Of a DNA stretch of 49,540 bases, positions 26,467 to 35,063 are shown piece after piece. The stretch is from a candidate division WS6 bacterium GW2011_GWF2_39_15 (GTDB lineage: Bacteria; Patescibacteriota; Dojkabacteria; SC72), in NCBI GenBank assembly GCA_000993565.1, contig LBWK01000001.1, forward strand, positions 148,869-198,408, written 5' to 3'. The translations under genes and the position numbers were made by a program. Under the pieces are notes generated by a model. It saw only the letters and a program-made list of their open reading frames with translations. It was not told the origin of the DNA and did no database searches. Each line of letters starts with the position of its first letter. Positions within the stretch are counted from its first letter, which is position 1.

Positions 26467-26976
26467 ATGAATAAGATAACACCATGTCTCTGGTTCGATA
26501 TGAACTGTGAAGAAGCAGTTAACTATTATATTTCCACCTTTAACGGATCTCCAAATAAAAATGCTGAGTCCAAAATTATCAGTCTTCAAAGGTATGAAGA
26601 GGGTATGGAAACACCAGGAATCGATCAGATGGTAGGGAAGGTCCTTACGGTTATTTTTGAACTTAACGGGCAGCGATTTATGGCACTCGACGGAGGACCT
26701 ACATTTAAATTCACTGAAGCTATTTCTTTTGAGATTGAATGTGACGATCAAAAGGAAGTAGATTATTTATGGGAAAAGCTTTCTGCAGTGCCGGAGTTTG
26801 AGCAGTGCGGATGGATAAAGGATAAATTCGGAGTCTCGTGGCAGATAGTTCCAAAGAGGTTAGGTGAGCTTCTTGGAGACCCTGACAAAGAGAAAGCTCA
26901 GAGAGTGATGAACGCGATGCTTAAGATGAAGAAAATAGAGGTAGATGAATTGGAGAAAGCATATAAGGGAGAATAG
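26467..26976 (+). CDS. PhnB-like VOC superfamily protein
   Basis: A 169-residue protein of the vicinal-oxygen-chelate fold. It opens with the PhnB/3-dmu-9_3-mt signature: MNKITPCLWFDMNCEEAVNYY, then ISTFNGS, and later FMALDGGPTFKFTEAISFEI. The closing GWIKDKFGVSWQIVP is typical of the same group. Members bind metals or small hydrophobic ligands, and their substrates are mostly unknown; the family name from ubiquinone methyltransferase is misleading here. One of three VOC genes within 3 kb. Preceded by a palindrome. Confidence 0.87.
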   Translation: MNKITPCLWFDMNCEEAVNYYISTFNGSPNKNAESKIISLQRYEEGMETPGIDQMVGKVLTVIFELNGQRFMALDGGPTFKFTEAISFEIECDDQKEVDYLWEKLSAVPEFEQCGWIKDKFGVSWQIVPKRLGELLGDPDKEKAQRVMNAMLKMKKIEVDELEKAYKGE

Positions 26977-26984
26977 TTATCAAA

Positions 26985-27377
26985 CTATTCTTTAGGCTGT
27001 TCCATCATATTATCCCATGGCGTCATAAGCTGAAAGTAGTTGCCGTCAGGATCGGCAAGTGTTGCAATCCATGCTCCCTGTAATTCGTAAGGTTCTTTGA
27101 TTACAGAGGTTCCTTTAATGCCTTTAATTCTTTCAAATTCCTCTTTTACTTCCTTCGTTTCAAAATTGAGCATTATTCTATTTGGATCCTTTGATTTATT
27201 ACCAACTTCAGAATGATAGCCGATTGAAAAGAATGTACTTCCTACTAGCCAGCCGTGGTATGTATCATCTTTCATATCAGGTTCTTTCTGGAAAAGTTCA
27301 CTGTAAAAGGCTGATAATGTATTTAAATCATCAGTGCCTAGCATAACATTATTGAGATTTAGCATATGAATAAGCAT
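26985..27377 (-). CDS. VOC/glyoxalase-like protein
   Basis: A 130-residue VOC protein with two half-domains (about 1-60 and 65-130). Start region LNLNNVMLGTDDLNTLSAFY and end region GAWIATLADPDGNYFQLMTPW are the family signature of glyoxalase/bleomycin-resistance-type folds. The metal-ligand positions normally held by His and Glu are poorly kept, so catalysis is uncertain. It converges with the PhnB-like gene; their stops are 8 nt apart. Confidence 0.83.
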   Translation of the reverse strand: MLIHMLNLNNVMLGTDDLNTLSAFYSELFQKEPDMKDDTYHGWLVGSTFFSIGYHSEVGNKSKDPNRIMLNFETKEVKEEFERIKGIKGTSVIKEPYELQGAWIATLADPDGNYFQLMTPWDNMMEQPKE

Positions 27378-27537
27378 AGAATAATTTATATATTTCAGTA
27401 TAGCTTAAATATAGATAGATTTGAATAGTAGAATATATTAATTCGTAAAATATCCTCATTAATTGAGCCTTTGGAAAAGAAGGGAAGCAAGGCAGTAGAT
27501 AATTTCAGTTAGGAGCCAAATAGGGTAGAATAGGGGT

Positions 27538-27852
27538 ATGGATACTACGACAATTTCCGGAGGTACAGTTCATAAACTGACTTCAGATATAAAAACCGCC
27601 TTATCTAAAGATCAAAAGGCACTCACAATCTGGGAGAGTCTTACACCACTCGCACGCAATGAATGGATATGCTGGATTACTTTCCCCAAAAAAGCGGATA
27701 CTAGGAAGGAACATATCAAAAGACTTATTTCAGAACTAAAGGAAGGGATGCGTAGACCATGTTGCTGGTTAGGCTGCATACACAGAAAGGACAAAGCCAT
27801 TAGTCCTTCAGTACAGTCCATTTTGAATAGACGATCCAAAGGAAAGGCTTAG
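27538..27852 (+). CDS. YdeI/OmpD-associated family protein (short form)
   Basis: A 104-residue protein matching the C-terminal YdeI/OmdA domain: ALTIWESLTPLARNEWICWI, then KKADTRKEHIKRLISELKEG. The family usually continues into a longer N-terminal DUF1905 domain that is absent here. The end PCCWLGCIHR adds two cysteines and a histidine close together, a possible metal site. Function unknown; the family has been linked to peptide-resistance stress in enterobacteria, which I do not assume here. Confidence 0.75.
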   Translation: MDTTTISGGTVHKLTSDIKTALSKDQKALTIWESLTPLARNEWICWITFPKKADTRKEHIKRLISELKEGMRRPCCWLGCIHRKDKAISPSVQSILNRRSKGKA

Positions 27853-27859
27853 AGGGGTG

Positions 27860-27882
27860 GTCAGGAATTAGAAATTCCTGAC
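27860..27882. terminator. Perfect 10-bp hairpin between convergent genes
   Basis: Arms GTCAGGAATT and AATTCCTGAC enclose a three-base AGA loop, 8 nt after the YdeI-like stop and 72 nt past the DMT exporter stop. No T-run follows on either strand, so termination would depend on Rho or the hairpin may protect 3' ends. It shares an ATTAGAAAT core with the hairpin near 2770. Confidence 0.45.
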
Positions 27883-27953
27883 TAAATGTAACTTCAATGA
27901 CAAAGCTTTCAAACTCTTACTCTCTGATTTATAACTTATGTGAAAGATAGATA

Positions 27954-28868
27954 CTATTGAAGAATCGGTTGTCCTTTAACATTAACTCTCTGCTTAATTA
28001 TCTCAACAATATAGGGAAGTGTTGCTGCTAATAAAATGAATAGACCTCCAAAATACATCTCCTTTGATAAGGTTTCATTTAAAAAGAGATAACCCACTAT
28101 AGAGCCAAACACAATTTCCATAGGTACAATTAGACTACCCACTTGTGCTTCAACTTTATTAAATCCTCTGACGATTAGAACTCCTGTTGTTAAAGTAATC
28201 AGAGAGAAGGCAACAAGCCATACATAGGACATATAATTGCCTATACTTGGGAATGTTTCAGCATTAATAATAGCTACGACTAAACATATAACAAAAGTCA
28301 GAGTATTATCAGAAAATATCATTTGTTCTTCAGAGTAGTTGCCTGAAAGTTTCTTGGTCAAAGTATTCCACAATCCGATGACAAAGCCCGAAAACAAAGC
28401 AAATATTACATAGATGTTGGTGACAAAAGAAAGATTAGAACCATAAATAAATGTGATCCCAATCAATACACAGATAAGTGATAATGCCTTCTCAAGATTG
28501 AGCTTCTCTTTAAAGAAAACAACTCCTGATAAGAATGAACTTATTATCATAGCAGCGTATAGAAGGTAGTACACTAGACCCACTGGAAGTTTATTAAATG
28601 CTATAAAGGTCATTACAGGCTGTAAACTAGACGGAATAATCCATAATGCAAACCATTTTAAATCCTTCTTCTGATATATCTGCCATTTCTTCTTATTCAT
28701 TAAGAATATAATGAGAAGTACTGACATTATGATTCCACTCCTTAAAAAGCCCTGAGAAAACTCACCAAACCCTGATATATTTCTATAAAATAATCCATAG
28801 AGTCCGTATATAGCGGATGCAAGCAGGAGTTCTAAACCTCCTACGATTCTGTTAGTTTTTGTGTTCAT
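27954..28868 (-). CDS. EamA/DMT family small-molecule exporter
   Basis: A 304-residue membrane protein with ten predicted helices arranged as two EamA repeats (about 10-140 and 150-290). The second repeat ends with VGSLIVPMEIVFGSIVGYLF and LNETLSKEMYFGGLFIL, typical of drug/metabolite transporters that export amino acids, nucleosides or other small metabolites. The C-terminal tail is short and basic. Substrate unknown; in this window it stands among VOC and other short genes. Confidence 0.88.
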   Translation of the reverse strand: MNTKTNRIVGGLELLLASAIYGLYGLFYRNISGFGEFSQGFLRSGIIMSVLLIIFLMNKKKWQIYQKKDLKWFALWIIPSSLQPVMTFIAFNKLPVGLVYYLLYAAMIISSFLSGVVFFKEKLNLEKALSLICVLIGITFIYGSNLSFVTNIYVIFALFSGFVIGLWNTLTKKLSGNYSEEQMIFSDNTLTFVICLVVAIINAETFPSIGNYMSYVWLVAFSLITLTTGVLIVRGFNKVEAQVGSLIVPMEIVFGSIVGYLFLNETLSKEMYFGGLFILLAATLPYIVEIIKQRVNVKGQPILQ

Positions 28869-28983
28869 TTAGATAGGATTATATAACAATCCATTCAGGA
28901 TGTAATGAATCAAATACTTAAACACAGGATAGGGACTGGAAATTAGAATCGTGGTCTGTAGTGGGAAAAATTCGTTTGAAAAG

Positions 28984-29367
28984 CTATTTGCTGGGAGAAA
29001 ATTCAATTATCCACTCAATACCGTACTTATCTCTAAACATACCCATATATGATCCCATACCATCGCTCATAGGTACTTCTACATTACCTCCAGATGAAAG
29101 ACCGTTAAATATTTTATCTGACTCTTCTTTACTTTCTGTACTTACTGCAATTTTACTTCTATTTTCATTCTCACTTACTTGTCCCATACCTTCCGGAACA
29201 TTGTTTGCAATCAACATATTATCTTTACCAATAGGCAAGGTGATAAACATCATTTTACCTTTATCATTTAATACTTTCTTAACATCTCCACCGAAAACCG
29301 ATTTGTAGAAATTAAATGCTTCTTGTGCATTACCGTTAAAGTTAATCCAAGGATTTATTTTAATCAT
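28984..29367 (-). CDS. PhnB-like VOC protein
   Basis: A 127-residue protein, the third VOC member in this stretch. Signature MIKINPWINFNGNAQEAFNFY at the start, SVFGGDVKKVL, then GMFRDKYGIEWIIEFSPSK at the end. Compared with E. coli PhnB, length and layout are normal. The function of such proteins is unsettled. It is upstream of no obvious partner; the exporter gene lies 115 nt downstream on the same strand. Confidence 0.87.
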   Translation of the reverse strand: MIKINPWINFNGNAQEAFNFYKSVFGGDVKKVLNDKGKMMFITLPIGKDNMLIANNVPEGMGQVSENENRSKIAVSTESKEESDKIFNGLSSGGNVEVPMSDGMGSYMGMFRDKYGIEWIIEFSPSK

Positions 29368-29494
29368 CGTTTAATAGTATCAAATTATTGTAATATTCTA
29401 AATGATAAATATTTAAAAATAAATAGAGATATAAATCGATATTTAAAGTATCTTGATGAAGTAAATTAGGGGAAAATATTAGAGATAATCATTT

Positions 29495-29520
29495 CCCAAA
29501 TGGGTATTAAGAGGTATAAT
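29495..29520 (+). promoter_or_regulatory. Possible promoter with inverted repeat
   Basis: A TATAAT box (29515-29520) lies 30 nt before the ATG at 29551. The inverted repeat CCCAAATGGG (29495-29504) occupies the expected -35 to spacer region, as an operator would. Confidence 0.3.
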
Positions 29521-29550
29521 GTTCAAAATTATATTTAGTACGAGAGATAA

Positions 29551-29907
29551 ATGATCCTAAAAGTAACAAGTATACGATTTCTTGCATATGCAGATGAGAA
29601 AGAAAGATCTTTAGAGCCTGCAATGGCTGGAATTAAAATACCTTTGCTACAAGAACATGTTCAAGCGTACAAAAGCGGGTTTATACCCGATTTAAGCCAG
29701 GAAATGACCTTATTAGAGTCTGAACTCGGAAAATTCAATGTTAATTTCGGACTAAATCATGGTGGACCCCACTATGATAAAGGGTATCAGTTAGCACAAA
29801 ACCCTAAAGATGCTGTTTTTGATATCTACAGTGGAACGGACAACGGAATAATTGGAAATATCCATTTACAAATAGAAGGGTACGAACCAATTACTTCAAG
29901 CTCATAG
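29551..29907 (+). CDS. Unknown 118-residue soluble protein
   Basis: No family recognised. The protein is soluble with alternating beta and loop segments: a start MILKVTSIRFLAYADEKE, a Leu-rich helix, then FGLNHGGPHYDKGYQLAQNP, a His/Gly loop that might bind a metal or nucleotide. The C-terminus is GNIHLQIEGYEPITSSS, likely disordered at the end. Gene end is followed within 19 nt by a repeat element shared with the region after the 574-residue gene, and it is preceded by a plausible promoter. Confidence 0.6.
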   Translation: MILKVTSIRFLAYADEKERSLEPAMAGIKIPLLQEHVQAYKSGFIPDLSQEMTLLESELGKFNVNFGLNHGGPHYDKGYQLAQNPKDAVFDIYSGTDNGIIGNIHLQIEGYEPITSSS

Positions 29908-29925
29908 GGTATATATTAAAGATTC

Positions 29926-29967
29926 AATCTTTATAAGGTATCCCTACCTCATGAGGCTATATATTAT
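29926..29967 (+). repeat. Imperfect 42-bp element, copy 1
   Basis: Matches 32125-32165 at about 33 of 42 positions. Both begin AATCTTTA and end TATATATTAT, and both can form a short hairpin (CCT to AGG pairing flanked by TAT and ATA here). It follows the 118-residue gene by 18 nt and reaches into the tail of the decayed peptidase gene. Confidence 0.45.
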
Positions 29968-30340
29968 TTATTATGGAGTTGAAATAGTCATAAGTAGGTT
30001 TTGTGCCATACACAGATTCAAAAACGGTACTGAACCCCTCTTCAGAATTATTCTTTCCAGATAGTCCATTTAGAAGACAAATCAGTTTATCCTTTCCATA
30101 TGTATCTATTAGATACTTTACAGCGTAGCTGCTCTCAGCGTAATCATCTCCAGTAAATTTATCATAACTGCTTAGGAAGCTTGAGAATGTCTTTGGAGGG
30201 ATATTGTCTTCCAACTGATCAGCGACAAAGTTTGCTATCCCTTCATCAAGCCATATTAGGATAATTACTTTGGGTTATGGAATGGAAGAATTTATGTAGC
30301 TGAAAGATATTTGTCATTTATAATTACCAGTTCTTCTGAT
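29957..30340 (-). pseudogene. Decayed C-terminal part of a peptidase MA-like metallopeptidase
   Basis: A 106-codon open segment ends at 29957; its reading runs VIILIWLDEGIANFVADQ upstream of the first ATG. WLDEGIA is the glutamate-bearing helix of MA-clan metallopeptidases, and the tail YLIDTYGKDKLICLLNGLSG fits the C-terminus of the peptidase MA family. No HExxH helix is present in frame. Upstream, in another frame, peptide-like sequence ELVIINDKYLSAT is followed by stops. The pieces suggest one gene broken by frameshifts and truncated. A short intact 85-residue protein from the ATG at 30214 is the alternative, but would lack any active site. Confidence 0.55.
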
Positions 30341-30345
30341 AATAT

Positions 30346-32070
30346 ATGCATATGGCATTACCATTAAGGCCTCAAAATCCACCTTCAGACAGGAAATCAA
30401 GTGAAACATATTTATCCCCTTACAGGGAACGCTATATTACTGAATCCGAGGATAATTCGGTAGAGCTAGATAGGTTAAGAATCACCTGGCAGGCAATACT
30501 TGAAGGGTCATGGAACATGTCACGAGAAATGGAAGTACTATCCATTAACAGAGGTCAAAATGAACAAGAATATACCAGGGAAAGAGTTGCACCCAATACA
30601 CCGGTCTCTTCATTAAATGCTGACAATAAAGGAATCTTTCAAATTACCCTTAGGTCAGTCCAGGATCCGAGAATAGGTCCTAATGGAAGACGGATGGACG
30701 GAGGCGCTCCGACAGGTGAGGGTATGCTAAGCACTGGGATTGAAGTAGACTGTGCCATTTATGAACCTGATGCCGATAGAAACCATTTCTATAGAGATTT
30801 TAATATATTTCCTCCCAGTCAGATACCAATGGATAGTGAAGGAACAATTGCTACCAGCGGAGTTATAGAACTTAACGGTGTATACCAGACACGTACGAGG
30901 AACATCATTATACTTGAACGCATACCCATAGGCGGCAGGATCAAGTTGGTCGCGACTCAAATTCGTATATACCTTCCCATTACGGATGGACAGATCAGCG
31001 AACTTGAGCAAAATGGCTACCACGAAGCGGGACTTGTCAGGGAATCCTCAGCCCAGGCAGTTGACTTGCTTAACGATCTGACCAGGCTCTATGAAGAGAG
31101 AGTCCATGCAAGAAGGATAGGGAATGTCATCCCTGAAGCTCACCAAACTCAAGAGATTCAGTCTCACGATAATTCCACAGCTGTTAACGAACCCTCCTCC
31201 AGCCCCACGACAATACCGACACTTACAACTCCCCATATAGTTGAACCTCCTTCTTTGACATCAATTTCTGGTACCACAGTTAGTCAACCACGAACAGGTC
31301 TCTCGGATTGGGCACAAGACCAAGAAAGGCAGTTTTTTGAAAATGACAGACCAAGAATTCAGCAGGAAGTTGAGGCACGGGTACTTGCTGAACTGGAAGC
31401 GGCACGACAGAGAAATGCTTCTCAAAGAGCAGAAAGAATAACTACAAGAGAGGAAAGGATAACACATGGATTAAGAGATGCAATAAGAGGGAAACTGAAT
31501 GCGGCAGTAACCTCCCAGGCATTCGATGATTTACAATGGAAAGATGATCTAGATGGTAGACGAAGGTATGAGACATCAGCTGTATGGGGAACGAAAATCC
31601 AAGCCACCATTTCATTACTTGATGAACTTAGCGGAAGGAAGACGCAAAGCACACAGGATGCTTCACAACCAAGGCAAAGGGGCAGAAGTATGGAGGATCT
31701 TATTTCTGCTATGGGACCAAGGCCTAATGAACATCCTATGTACAAAGTAATTACGAGGGCAATAGAGCAAAGGGATGGTTTTATATCAAACCGGAATCAG
31801 GCCTTTGTTCTTAGAGGGATGGAATATGACGGTATGTACTCCAATGAGTGGTATTTAGTAGAAAGAATCCTTGATCCCAATGACAATGAGTGGAAAACTG
31901 CGGTATCAATAATTGCTGTTATACCTTCTAAACCTTTAACGGAAACCGAATACTTAGCAACAGCTAGAAGCATATTTGATAACTATCTGATTGATAACGG
32001 TAGGGATATTGCTACTGAGAGAGTAGATATACGAAACATGGCGCGTCACTCTGTACGGTATATCAACTAG
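30346..32070 (+). CDS. Unknown 574-residue soluble protein with central coiled coil
   Basis: No known family recognised. Residues 1-60 are polar; 90-245 form a beta-rich globular region (FQITLRSVQDPRI, VELNGVYQTRTRNIIILE pattern). Residues 268-315 are a Ser/Thr/Pro linker, 325-390 a charged helix with heptad-like Leu/Ala spacing (RPRIQQEVEARVLAELEAAR), and 400-574 a second globular part ending VRYIN. There is no signal peptide or membrane segment, so the protein is cytoplasmic unless exported by another route. It starts at ATG 30346, downstream of a decayed gene, and is followed by the second copy of a repeat element. Glu/Arg/Gln content is high, as in scaffold or nucleic-acid-binding proteins; function unknown. 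Confidence 0.75.
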   Translation: MHMALPLRPQNPPSDRKSSETYLSPYRERYITESEDNSVELDRLRITWQAILEGSWNMSREMEVLSINRGQNEQEYTRERVAPNTPVSSLNADNKGIFQITLRSVQDPRIGPNGRRMDGGAPTGEGMLSTGIEVDCAIYEPDADRNHFYRDFNIFPPSQIPMDSEGTIATSGVIELNGVYQTRTRNIIILERIPIGGRIKLVATQIRIYLPITDGQISELEQNGYHEAGLVRESSAQAVDLLNDLTRLYEERVHARRIGNVIPEAHQTQEIQSHDNSTAVNEPSSSPTTIPTLTTPHIVEPPSLTSISGTTVSQPRTGLSDWAQDQERQFFENDRPRIQQEVEARVLAELEAARQRNASQRAERITTREERITHGLRDAIRGKLNAAVTSQAFDDLQWKDDLDGRRRYETSAVWGTKIQATISLLDELSGRKTQSTQDASQPRQRGRSMEDLISAMGPRPNEHPMYKVITRAIEQRDGFISNRNQAFVLRGMEYDGMYSNEWYLVERILDPNDNEWKTAVSIIAVIPSKPLTETEYLATARSIFDNYLIDNGRDIATERVDIRNMARHSVRYIN

Positions 32071-32124
32071 ATTTGGTAATTCATATGGGGTCGTTGGTGG
32101 AAGAAAGTAAAGCAAGAACTCTAC

Positions 32125-32165
32125 AATCTTTAAGGGTATACCCACCTCTAGGGAGTATATATTAT
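32125..32165 (+). repeat. Imperfect 41-bp element, copy 2
   Basis: Contains the palindrome GGGTATACCC and pairing arms TATAC with CCC against GGG and GTATA around a 7-nt loop. It lies 54 nt after the 574-residue gene and 52 nt before the aminotransferase start. See copy 1 at 29926-29967. Confidence 0.45.
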
Positions 32166-32217
32166 ACAAGAATCTCTAATAGTGATATTATAAGCCACGT
32201 AACTTGTACTGGAAACT

Positions 32218-33399
32218 ATGCCAACACTAGTTAATCGACAAGCAAGAAGAATGAACTCACTTGGAGAATATTTCTTTTCACGTGCCCATAAAAAGATTGA
32301 TCAATTAGCTTCAACAGGAAGAACAATCATTAATCTGGGAATTGGCAGTCCTGATTTAGCCCCGTCTCCATTAGTGATTAAAGAATTAGCTCAAAAAGCT
32401 TCTGATTCATCCATGCACGCATATCCAAGTTATTCAGGTTTACTAAAATTCCGTACTGAAATTGCAAATTGGTACCAAAGAGAGTTTGGTGTGAAAATTG
32501 ATCCTCAAAATATGGTTCAACCAACTTCTGGATCGAAGGAAGGAATTGTATTCACAACACTTGCTCTGGTTAACCCCGGAGAAGAAGTGCTCATTCCAAA
32601 CCCTGGTTTTGCTACATATGAGAGGGCTGCAATTATTGCTGGTGCTATACCAAGAATGTACTCACTTGATAGAGAAAATGGGTATCAGCCTTCATTTGAA
32701 TCACTCGAGAAAACAGATCTTTCAAAGGTAAAATTAATGTGGATTAACTACCCACATAACCCGACTGGCTCAACCGCATCAATAAAGCAGTTAGAAGAAA
32801 TTGTTAAATTCGCAAAAAAGCACTCAATCATCTTAGTAAGTGATAATCCATATTCACACATCTCATTTGGTAGAAACCACGAGTCAAGTGTACTAGAAAT
32901 ACCAGGAGCTTTAGATATAGCTGTTGAACTTAATTCTTTGAGTAAAACATACAATATGGCAGGTTGGAGACTTGGGTGGGTAGTTGGTAATCCAAAACTA
33001 ATGAAAGCCATTGCCGCTATTTATAGCAATATTGAGACAGGTATTTTTAATCCTATTCAGTATGCTGGCGTTAAAGCCCTACAGTTACCCCAAGCCTTTA
33101 TAAGTGAAAGGAATGAAATCTACCGAAAAAGATCTATTATAGCTACCGAAATAGCCAAAATAATTGGATGTGAGACTTATGAAACTAAGGCCTCTCTATA
33201 TGTTTGGGCTAAACTACCACAGAAAGTGGTAAATGCCGAAGAATTCTGTTTTAACTTGCTTGAAAATACTGGCGTATTTATTACCCCAGGAACTGCTTTT
33301 GGAAGCAATGGCGACGGGTATATACGTATAGCGTTATGCCAGTCAGAAGAGGTTTTACTAAAGGCAAAGCACATGATAGAAGAATATCTCACTAGCTAA
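32218..33399 (+). CDS. Class I/II PLP-dependent aminotransferase (DapL/AspC-like)
   Basis: A 393-residue fold-type I aminotransferase. NLGIGSPDLAPSP is the N-terminal substrate arm, SGSKEGI the PLP phosphate-binding turn, NYPHNPTG the ring-stacking motif, SDNPYSHI the Asp that contacts the pyridine nitrogen, and SLSKTYNMAGWRLGW carries the Schiff-base Lys243. The C-terminal RIALCQ holds the carboxylate-binding arginine. It resembles LL-diaminopimelate and broad aspartate/aromatic aminotransferases; substrate is not settled. It heads a tight cluster with a ThDP enzyme 17 nt downstream, a cupin and a threonine-synthase-like enzyme, so it probably feeds or drains a 2-oxo acid for that pathway. 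Confidence 0.9.
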   Translation: MPTLVNRQARRMNSLGEYFFSRAHKKIDQLASTGRTIINLGIGSPDLAPSPLVIKELAQKASDSSMHAYPSYSGLLKFRTEIANWYQREFGVKIDPQNMVQPTSGSKEGIVFTTLALVNPGEEVLIPNPGFATYERAAIIAGAIPRMYSLDRENGYQPSFESLEKTDLSKVKLMWINYPHNPTGSTASIKQLEEIVKFAKKHSIILVSDNPYSHISFGRNHESSVLEIPGALDIAVELNSLSKTYNMAGWRLGWVVGNPKLMKAIAAIYSNIETGIFNPIQYAGVKALQLPQAFISERNEIYRKRSIIATEIAKIIGCETYETKASLYVWAKLPQKVVNAEEFCFNLLENTGVFITPGTAFGSNGDGYIRIALCQSEEVLLKAKHMIEEYLTS

Positions 33400-33416
33400 A
33401 TTTTAATCCCTTTCCC

Positions 33417-35042
33417 ATGAAATTCTATGAGTATATCAATAAGACACTCAAGGAATATGGGTGTCGCAAAGCATTTGGAGTACCTGGAGGGCAAGTCAAG
33501 CCTTTATGGCAGAACATGGACGATATAGAGATCATTACCTGCGCACATGAACAAGAAGCTTCTTATGTAGCAACTGGCTATTCAAAAGCTTCCGGTGAGC
33601 TGGTTGCAGTCATAACAATTGGCAGCCCAGGAGTTACAAACTGTGCAAGCGGTATTGCCTCTGCGAATATGGATTCAGTCCCCATGATTTATATATCAGG
33701 ACAACCTCCTGTAAGATTTAAAGGTTTAGGATCATTACAAGAAGAAAGTCAGGTCAACAGATCATTCGACTCAGCAGATATATTAAAGAAACTAACCAAA
33801 CAGACTATAGAAATTAACAATATAACCAATGCAGCTCAAATATTTTCTGATAGCTGCAAGAAAGCACTCTCAGGAAGAACTGGCTGTGTTCATATAAGTA
33901 TTCCAGTTGATATTCAGGCGATGGAGTTACCAGAGAGTGAGCTAATCCATAAAAAAGCTGAAAAAAAAGAGGTCGCGATTCCAAATCTTCCTAAAATTAC
34001 TAAACCACTCGTAATTATTGGATGGGGAAGCTGGCAAGCCAAAGCTACTAAACAAATCTATGAACTAGCTGAAAAGATTGGAGCTCCTGTATTAGTTACC
34101 TCAAAAGCATCTTGTTGCATATGGGGTGAACACCCTAACTATCTAGGGAAATTGGGTTATGGTTACAATCCAGTTCTTGAAAAATTTATTGAGGAATATT
34201 CCCCTGAACAAGTATTAGTATTTGGATCATCAATGGCTAGAAAAAATGTATCCGAATCATTTCTTAATATAATCAAACGTGCCACGACTTACCTATATTC
34301 AATCGAGTGTGAAGATGTAACCTTCCGATTCCCTAGTGGAAATTGGATCCAAGTTGATGACATGGCTTCAATGATTAAATTGTGGATTAAAAATGTAAAA
34401 CCGTCAAAGCAGAAGATCCATTACAATCTCAAAACTGTTCGCGAAAATCAGATGAGATTTTTCTCTGACAATATAAACGATCAAGACCTCATGGCGAAAG
34501 CAATTTTAGAACTTAATAATTTATGTGACGAAACTTGTGTAATATCTGCTGATGCAGGAAACCATTTGCTCGATGCGGCAATAATGTATGAACCTAAGCA
34601 AATTGGTGGAATGTTTCTTGACGTTGGAATCCGTGCAATGGGAAGTGGGCCATGTACATCAACTGGTATGGCCGTTGCTTTAAGGGACAAATTCCAAATT
34701 GCGGTTACAGGCGACGGGAGTATGTTGATGAATGGCAATGTAATGGCAGTGGCTAAACGAATGAACCTTCCAATACTTTTCCTCGTAACAAACAACTCTT
34801 CACTTGGACGAGTGCGAATAGGGCAAATGGATGAACAAAAATTTATCGGAACCGACCTTGAAAATATAGATTTCACTATGTATGGAAAGACTTTCGGCTT
34901 GAAAACCTATACAGCATCATCTATAGATGAATTTCGTAGTGCGATGAAGAAAATATTAGCAGAAAAAAAGACTGCTTTACTGGAACTCTTAACAGATAAA
35001 GACGAGATTCCGCCATCACTGAAAGGAAAGCCGTTATTCTAA
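33417..35042 (+). CDS. Thiamine-diphosphate enzyme of the acetolactate synthase superfamily
   Basis: A 541-residue ThDP enzyme with the three usual domains: PYR (1-170), central (about 185-330) and PP (360-530). The activating glutamate is Glu45 in AHEQEASYVATGYSKASG; the diphosphate-binding motif starts with GDGS (Gly432-Asp433-Gly434) and ends with the Asn pair in LVTNNSSLG. GSPGVTNCASGIASANMDS and VHISIPVDIQ are typical acetolactate-synthase-type strands. The usual ALS FAD-binding region is not evident to me. Candidate activities are decarboxylation of a 2-oxo acid or transfer of its acyl or aldehyde unit. There is no ilvN or ilvC neighbour, which argues against valine synthesis. The aminotransferase upstream may make its substrate. 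Confidence 0.88.
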   Translation: MKFYEYINKTLKEYGCRKAFGVPGGQVKPLWQNMDDIEIITCAHEQEASYVATGYSKASGELVAVITIGSPGVTNCASGIASANMDSVPMIYISGQPPVRFKGLGSLQEESQVNRSFDSADILKKLTKQTIEINNITNAAQIFSDSCKKALSGRTGCVHISIPVDIQAMELPESELIHKKAEKKEVAIPNLPKITKPLVIIGWGSWQAKATKQIYELAEKIGAPVLVTSKASCCIWGEHPNYLGKLGYGYNPVLEKFIEEYSPEQVLVFGSSMARKNVSESFLNIIKRATTYLYSIECEDVTFRFPSGNWIQVDDMASMIKLWIKNVKPSKQKIHYNLKTVRENQMRFFSDNINDQDLMAKAILELNNLCDETCVISADAGNHLLDAAIMYEPKQIGGMFLDVGIRAMGSGPCTSTGMAVALRDKFQIAVTGDGSMLMNGNVMAVAKRMNLPILFLVTNNSSLGRVRIGQMDEQKFIGTDLENIDFTMYGKTFGLKTYTASSIDEFRSAMKKILAEKKTALLELLTDKDEIPPSLKGKPLF

Positions 35043-35063
35043 TTTAAAATTTTGAAATCAGTC

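Noticed and set aside
28921-28955. Third copy of the ATTAGAAAT hairpin seen near 2770 and 27870
   Set aside because: The sequence has only part of the core and its arms do not pair properly.
33417-35042. Acetolactate synthase of valine/isoleucine synthesis
   Set aside because: No regulatory subunit, ilvC, ilvD or leu genes adjacent; the neighbours suggest another 2-oxo acid pathway.
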